Assembly: GCA_003455275.1 (NCBI GenBank)
Contig: DMRR01000072.1
Span: forward strand, 1 to 9,272
Reading direction: 5' to 3'
Length of the DNA stretch: 9,272 bases
DNA from: Bacteroidota bacterium
GTDB lineage: Bacteria > Bacteroidota > Bacteroidia > Chitinophagales > UBA10324
Part shown: in pieces, positions 5,896-9,272 of the stretch
Layout of the letters: each line of letters begins with the position of its first letter
Numbering within the stretch: the first letter of the stretch is position 1
The notes under the pieces: generated by a model
The model's input: the letters and a program-made list of their open reading frames with translations, nothing else
What the model was told of the DNA's origin: nothing
Databases searched by the model: none
Made by a program: the position numbers and the translations under genes

Positions 5896-6693
5896 ATGGT
5901 TAAACTCTCTACATTATCAATATTTTTTTTGCTTGGTTCTGCAATAAGTTATGGACAGAACATTTATGTATGCAATGGGTTGCGCGAAAATGGAATTCCA
6001 ATTGACAGTAAATCTGAATTTCATTTCGAAAATTTTTCAGCTTGCAATTTGATCGCCTACCGCGGATCTTCTGATGGAAACCTAATGCTCTCAATCAGCG
6101 AAAAGCAAGATGATAATACATATAGCCCAACTGAAGCCTATTCTTTAACAAAAGATAATTCATCAGGTTACTATATCACCGATGTTACCTGGTTTCGAGA
6201 TGGAAAATATTTGTTATCTGTTTACAGTAATCAACAATTACTTGCCTCCGATTCTGTATTGATTGATGTTAATGAAGATGACGCAATTGAGAATTCATTT
6301 CTTTATTCTGAAGACACATCTTACCCAAGTAGCAATTACTCCGACCCAAGCAGTACATTTTATTTTATGGATTCGAAAGTTGAATTCTGTTCCCAATTTG
6401 ATGATGCCGGCCTTCCGATCTCTAAGAACGAATTTAATACTGGCGAAACGGTGAATGTTTTTGTAACAAACGGACCTAAAAAATTCAAGCACAATTTTTT
6501 AATAATTTATATTTATAAAAAGAAAGGCAAGAACTACGATAAACTTGTCTTTAAGGAAACATATTCTGTCGACCCGGAAGCCGAGAGTTATACTTTCTCA
6601 CATTCATTTGCATCAAATGGAAATTATCTTGTTTCAGTTGTTACCGGCGATAACATTTGGGTGAATGATGGTTACCTCACAATTAAAAAATAA
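5896..6693 (+). CDS. Secreted protein with two copies of an unrecognised beta-rich module
   Basis: The 265-residue product has a signal peptide (1-20, ISYG|QNIY) and no lipobox. The mature protein is two modules. Module 1 (about 22-125) is divergent: it keeps C26, G33, P35 and GKYLLSVYS, but lacks the WVN motif. Module 2 (150-265) is typical: C165, D169, G172 and P174, then YIYKKKGKNYDKLV, YSVDPE and the end GDNIWVNDGYLTIKK. The linker (126-149) is rich in acidic residues and Ser. The same module occurs twice in the adjacent protease (6726-8180), and the DPxSTFYFMDSKV segment is almost identical between the two genes. There is no YPNPA motif, so T9SS export is not indicated; the likely location is the periplasm, or secretion by an unknown route. 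The stop lies 32 bp before the protease gene, so an operon is likely. I do not recognise the module; an Ig-like fold and a binding or targeting role shared with the protease are inferences. Confidence 0.85.
   Translation: MVKLSTLSIFFLLGSAISYGQNIYVCNGLRENGIPIDSKSEFHFENFSACNLIAYRGSSDGNLMLSISEKQDDNTYSPTEAYSLTKDNSSGYYITDVTWFRDGKYLLSVYSNQQLLASDSVLIDVNEDDAIENSFLYSEDTSYPSSNYSDPSSTFYFMDSKVEFCSQFDDAGLPISKNEFNTGETVNVFVTNGPKKFKHNFLIIYIYKKKGKNYDKLVFKETYSVDPEAESYTFSHSFASNGNYLVSVVTGDNIWVNDGYLTIKK
5959..6270 (+). repeat. Module copy 1 (divergent)
   Basis: This encodes residues 22-125 of the 265-residue protein. It shares the start of the module, with Cys followed by Gly at +7 and Pro at +9 (C26, G33, P35), and the late GKYLLSVYS strand. 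The tryptophan strand that ends the other copies is replaced by QQLLASDSVLIDV. It is the most divergent of the four. Confidence 0.6.
6343..6690 (+). repeat. Module copy 2
   Basis: This encodes residues 150-265 of the 265-residue protein, from DPSSTFYFMDSKV to the end. C165, D169, G172, P174, a KKKGKNYDK loop and the W255-V-N strand are present. Its first 38 bases match module copy 4 at 34 positions. Confidence 0.8.
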
Positions 6694-6725
6694 TTTTTTG
6701 AAATCTTAAACAGAACATAAATAAA

Positions 6726-8180
6726 ATGAAACGCACACTTTTTCTCCTTTTCTTTTTAGCTACTACTATCAATTCTTTTGCTCAGAGTGATCTAACTGCA
6801 TTAATTGACAAATGCTCGCCTGCAATTTTTAAAATCACTACTTATGATGCTTCAGGAAATGAATATGCTGTAGGCACTGGTTTTTTTATTTCATCAACTG
6901 GCACTGCGCTTAGCAATTACCATGTATTTCAAGGTGCAGCAAAAGCAAAAATTAAAACTTCAGATAATAAAACTTATCTCGTAGAAAATGTTTTGGGCTG
7001 GAGTAAGGAAAGTGATTTGCTTAAGTTCACAGTAAAAAATGAACTGAACGAAACATTTCCCTTCTTGAAAATGAATGCAACCTCTCCGAAAGCAGGAGAA
7101 AAAATCTTCATTATCGGAAATCCGCTCGGACTTGAAAAATCGGTAGCTGACGGAATTGTTTCTTCGATTCGTGAAGATGAAAAAATGGGTGAGACAATTC
7201 AAATCACCGCACCAATTTCTCATGGTAATAGCGGCAGCCCTCTGATGAATATGATGGGTGAAGCTCTTGGTGTAGTTACTTATTATTTGGAGAATGGTCA
7301 GAACTTAAATTTTGCAGTGAGTGTAAAAAATCTGAACATACTGGATCCAATTAACGCTCTCAAGTTTCCTGAAGAAGACGGCGGAAACACAGTTGTGTCT
7401 AACAACAATTCAAATAATGGAAGCAATACATCAGGAACTGATATTTATTCTGGTTCAAAGGTTGTTTTCTGCGAAGATGTAGATGACCTTGGTTACCCAA
7501 AAAATGAAAGCACTGTTTTTAACATTACAGGTTCAGGAGGAAATGTGACTGTGTATGTAGATAATGGCACCACTCAACTCGGAGTAACTGATATCAAAGC
7601 AAAATTTTATAAAAAGGGTTCAAGCGGCGAGTATGATCAATACATTGAAACAAAAGACTACACAATCAAATCAACACTGGTTGCTACTTATTTTGATTAT
7701 TTTTTCTCATCAGCAGGAGATTATGTTGTAGATGTCTATACAGGTGATGATGTGTGGATCAACAGCGGATATGTAACAATTAAAAATAGCGATATCAATA
7801 TCGATTACAACGATCCAAACAGTACATTCTATTTTATGGATTCGAAGGTGGTAGTGTGCACAGATCTTGATTACCTCAATAATTGCAGCAATGCCGGCGA
7901 TGAGTTTTACATTAATAAATCAAACGGAAGCTATGTGTATATTCATGTAAGTAATACCAAACCATTTAAAACCGATGGACTCACGCTGAAAGTTTACCGT
8001 AAAAAAGGAAGCGATTATGATGATCTTTATGAAACTAAATATTATACAATAGACCCCGAAGGAAAAGCAACCTATATCAAATACACTTTTTACACTGCAG
8101 GTGATTACAAGTTAAAGGTTTATACCGATGATAGTGTTTGGGTAAATGATGCATTAGTCACCATCAAATACAGTAAATAG
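6726..8180 (+). CDS. Secreted HtrA-like trypsin-fold serine protease with two C-terminal modules
   Basis: The 484-residue product has a signal peptide (1-19, NSFA|QSDL) and an HtrA/Deg-type chymotrypsin-fold domain (about 22-206). The apparent triad is intact: His66 in LSNYHVF, Asp97 in WSKESDLL and Ser169 in SHGNSGSP. IIGNPLGLEKSV (129-140) and GEALGVVTYY (178-187) are typical family strands. A flexible Asn/Ser/Gly linker (about 216-240) leads to two copies of the unrecognised module, residues 242-354 and 363-484, which also make up the product of the preceding gene. HtrA proteases normally carry PDZ domains here; none is seen. The modules may bind substrate, surface or the partner protein, but this is inference. 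The last module has lost the Gly/Pro of the opening motif and has Cys387 at the Pro position. No T9SS sorting domain and no membrane anchor are present, so it is probably periplasmic. It follows the upstream gene by 32 bp with no terminator between them. Confidence 0.9.
   Translation: MKRTLFLLFFLATTINSFAQSDLTALIDKCSPAIFKITTYDASGNEYAVGTGFFISSTGTALSNYHVFQGAAKAKIKTSDNKTYLVENVLGWSKESDLLKFTVKNELNETFPFLKMNATSPKAGEKIFIIGNPLGLEKSVADGIVSSIREDEKMGETIQITAPISHGNSGSPLMNMMGEALGVVTYYLENGQNLNFAVSVKNLNILDPINALKFPEEDGGNTVVSNNNSNNGSNTSGTDIYSGSKVVFCEDVDDLGYPKNESTVFNITGSGGNVTVYVDNGTTQLGVTDIKAKFYKKGSSGEYDQYIETKDYTIKSTLVATYFDYFFSSAGDYVVDVYTGDDVWINSGYVTIKNSDINIDYNDPNSTFYFMDSKVVVCTDLDYLNNCSNAGDEFYINKSNGSYVYIHVSNTKPFKTDGLTLKVYRKKGSDYDDLYETKYYTIDPEGKATYIKYTFYTAGDYKLKVYTDDSVWVNDALVTIKYSK
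7449..7787 (+). repeat. Module copy 3 (first module of the protease)
   Basis: This encodes residues 242-354 of the protease. C249, D253, G256 and P258 open it, a YKKGSSGEYDQYIETKDYTI segment lies in the middle, and GDDVWINSGYVTIKN closes it. It matches module copy 2 closely in the opening and closing motifs. Confidence 0.8.
7812..8177 (+). repeat. Module copy 4 (C-terminal module of the protease)
   Basis: This encodes residues 363-484 of the protease. DPNSTFYFMDSKVVVC opens it, YRKKGSDYDDLYETKYYTID lies in the middle, and SVWVNDALVTIKYSK closes it. The opening Cys (C378) and Asp (D382) are kept, but Gly and Pro at +7 and +9 are replaced by Asn385 and Cys387. Confidence 0.8.
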
Positions 8181-8238
8181 TTCTAGAATCAGAAAACAAT
8201 CGGTTAGCAAATTCCTGTCTTCAAAGCTATTCTGCAAA

Positions 8239-8253
8239 CAGAACAATGTTCTG
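8239..8253. promoter_or_regulatory. Perfect palindrome, candidate operator of ahcY
   Basis: CAGAACA-A-TGTTCTG is a perfect 7-bp inverted repeat around a single base. It ends 8 bp upstream of the exact -7 element of ahcY, so a bound dimeric regulator would cover the -33 region. A terminator is unlikely because no T tract follows on either strand. The cognate regulator is not known; control by methyl-cycle status is a guess from the position. Confidence 0.45.
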
Positions 8254-8261
8254 AAGAAAAC

Positions 8262-8269
8262 TATATTTG
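8262..8269 (+). promoter_or_regulatory. -7 element of ahcY
   Basis: TATATTTG matches the Bacteroidota -7 consensus exactly, 26 bp upstream of the ahcY ATG, which leaves a leader of about 20 nt. No good TTTG -33 is seen at the expected place, which is occupied by the palindrome at 8239-8253. This may suggest activator-dependent or regulated initiation. Confidence 0.6.
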
Positions 8270-8295
8270 CCCTCCAAAAAATCATTTAACAAATC

Positions 8296-9272
8296 ATGAC
8301 AACAAAGAGTGTAATTGACATTAAGTTGCCTTACAAAGTGAAAGATATTTCTCTCGCAGAGTGGGGAAGAAAAGAAATAAAACTGGCAGAAGCAGAAATG
8401 CCCGGACTGATGGCAATTCGTCAGGAATATAAAGGCAAACAACCTTTGAAAGGTGCACGCATTGCCGGTTGCCTTCATATGACAATACAAACTGCAGTAC
8501 TGATTGAAACATTAGTTGACCTTGGAGCAGAAGTTCGCTGGAGCTCATGCAATATTTTTTCTACCCAAGATCATGCAGCTGCTGCTGTTGCAGCTGGCGG
8601 TGTTCCTGTTTTTGCATGGAAAGGACAGAATGAAGCGGATTTCAACTGGTGTATTGAACAAACCCTTTTCTTCGGAAGCTATGATCGCCCGCTAAATATG
8701 ATACTCGACGACGGCGGAGATCTCACTAATATGGTGTTTGATGTATATACCGAACTCATTAACGGAATAAAAGGATTAAGTGAAGAAACAACAACCGGAG
8801 TTCATCGCTTATACGACCGTATGAAAAATGGAACTCTTCACATGCCAGCTATCAATGTAAATGACAGTGTGACCAAATCGAAGTTTGATAACAAGTATGG
8901 TTGTCGCGAAAGCCTAGTTGATGCAATTCGCAGAGCAACTGATGTAATGATTGCAGGCAAGGTTGCCGTTGTTGCAGGTTACGGTGATGTGGGAAAAGGA
9001 TCTGCTGAATCTTTGAGCGGCGCTGGTGCACGAGTTATCGTTACTGAAATTGATCCTATTTGTGCATTGCAGGCCGCAATGGATGGATATGAAGTAAAGA
9101 AAATGAGTGATGCAGTAAAAGAAGCTGACATTGTAGCGACTGCCACAGGTTGCAAGGGTGTGATTAACGAAACTCATTTCAGACTGATGAAGGACAAAAC
9201 TATCGTGTGCAACATTGGTCATTTCGATATTGAAATTGATATGGCTTGGATCAATGAAAACTATGGCAGCAC
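8296..9272 (+). CDS. ahcY: S-adenosylhomocysteinase (SAH hydrolase), C-terminus cut by the window edge
   Basis: The visible 325 residues are the first three quarters of a protein usually of about 430-470 residues. It cleaves S-adenosylhomocysteine reversibly to adenosine and homocysteine in the cytoplasm using bound NAD, which removes product inhibition of methyltransferases and closes the activated methyl cycle. Diagnostic segments are [17 protein letters not shown] (57-73), [16 protein letters not shown] (82-97), [10 protein letters not shown] (136-145), SEETTTGVH (162-170), [19 protein letters not shown] (188-206), the NAD-binding [12 protein letters not shown] (226-237) and [11 protein letters not shown] (305-315). 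By comparison with the mammalian enzyme, H61, D139, E164, K194, D198, N199 and C203 are the expected active-site residues, and all are present. The ATG at 8296 is set by an in-frame TAA three codons upstream. It has its own promoter with a palindrome, so it is probably not part of the protease operon. The frame is open to the right edge. Confidence 0.97.
   Translation, partial: MTTKSVIDIKLPYKVKDISLAEWGRKEIKLAEAEMPGLMAIRQEYKGKQPLKGARIAGCLHMTIQTAVLIETLVDLGAEVRWSSCNIFSTQDHAAAAVAAGGVPVFAWKGQNEADFNWCIEQTLFFGSYDRPLNMILDDGGDLTNMVFDVYTELINGIKGLSEETTTGVHRLYDRMKNGTLHMPAINVNDSVTKSKFDNKYGCRESLVDAIRRATDVMIAGKVAVVAGYGDVGKGSAESLSGAGARVIVTEIDPICALQAAMDGYEVKKMSDAVKEADIVATATGCKGVINETHFRLMKDKTIVCNIGHFDIEIDMAWINENYGS

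Noticed and set aside
6343..8180. Module ends (TIKK, TIKYSK) as T9SS sorting domains
   Set aside because: The same motif closes an internal module of the protease, and no YPNP motif or NGMYF-type strand is present; the resemblance to the true T9SS domain at 2772 is limited to the last few residues.
8239..8253. Palindrome as a terminator of the protease operon
   Set aside because: No T tract follows and the stem would be short with little GC; an operator is the better reading.
8239..8253. Palindrome as a LexA (SOS) box
   Set aside because: The Gram-positive-type LexA box has GAAC and GTTC separated by four bases; here they are three apart, and ahcY is not a typical SOS gene.
8181..8295. SAH or SAM riboswitch before ahcY
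   Set aside because: The likely transcription start leaves only about 20 nt of leader, too short for a known aptamer.
8227..8548. Minus-strand open frames upstream of and overlapping the ahcY start
   Set aside because: They overlap the ahcY N-terminus and promoter, show no signal peptide or family motif, and are best explained as shadows.
8914..9222. Minus-strand 102-codon open frame
   Set aside because: It is antisense to ahcY, whose reading frame is strongly conserved, and has a composition typical of a shadow frame.

Overview
The window looks like chromosomal DNA of a member of the Bacteroidota. The evidence is a secreted protein ending in a type A type IX secretion (T9SS) sorting domain with the YPNPA signature, exact matches to the Bacteroidota -7 promoter element (TAnnTTTG), starts without Shine-Dalgarno sequences, AT-rich composition, and signal peptides cleaved just before glutamine. 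No phage, insertion sequence, tRNA, rRNA or CRISPR array was seen. No stretch over 300 bases lacks a gene.

Left part (1-3680, all minus strand): the N-terminal piece of a PlsC-like acyltransferase runs off the left edge, and the translation-associated P-loop ATPase YchF lies upstream of it. Next comes a two-gene unit of small lipoproteins (1548-1973 and 2001-2237) that align gap-free over about 70 residues and look like tandem paralogues; one has gained a Thr-rich and Gly/Lys/Asn-rich tail. A 66-residue acidic orphan follows, then a 302-residue secreted PCMD-like protein with a T9SS C-terminal domain. Three intrinsic terminators (about 1493-1527, 2335-2367 and 2714-2746) separate these units, all oriented for the minus strand.

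Middle part (3840-5741): plsY (plus strand, GTG start) converges on a MacB/FtsX-type ABC transporter permease (minus strand). PlsY and PlsC catalyse successive acylations in phosphatidic acid synthesis, but here they lie on opposite strands 3.6 kb apart.

Right part (5896-9272, plus strand): two secreted-protein genes, 32 bp apart and probably co-transcribed, share a roughly 105-120 residue beta-rich module that I do not recognise. The first protein is signal peptide plus two modules. The second is an HtrA-like serine protease domain with intact His/Asp/Ser, followed by two modules where PDZ domains would normally be. This is the most distinctive system in the window. The last gene, ahcY (S-adenosylhomocysteinase), runs off the right edge. 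Its promoter has an exact -7 element and a perfect 15-bp palindrome just upstream.
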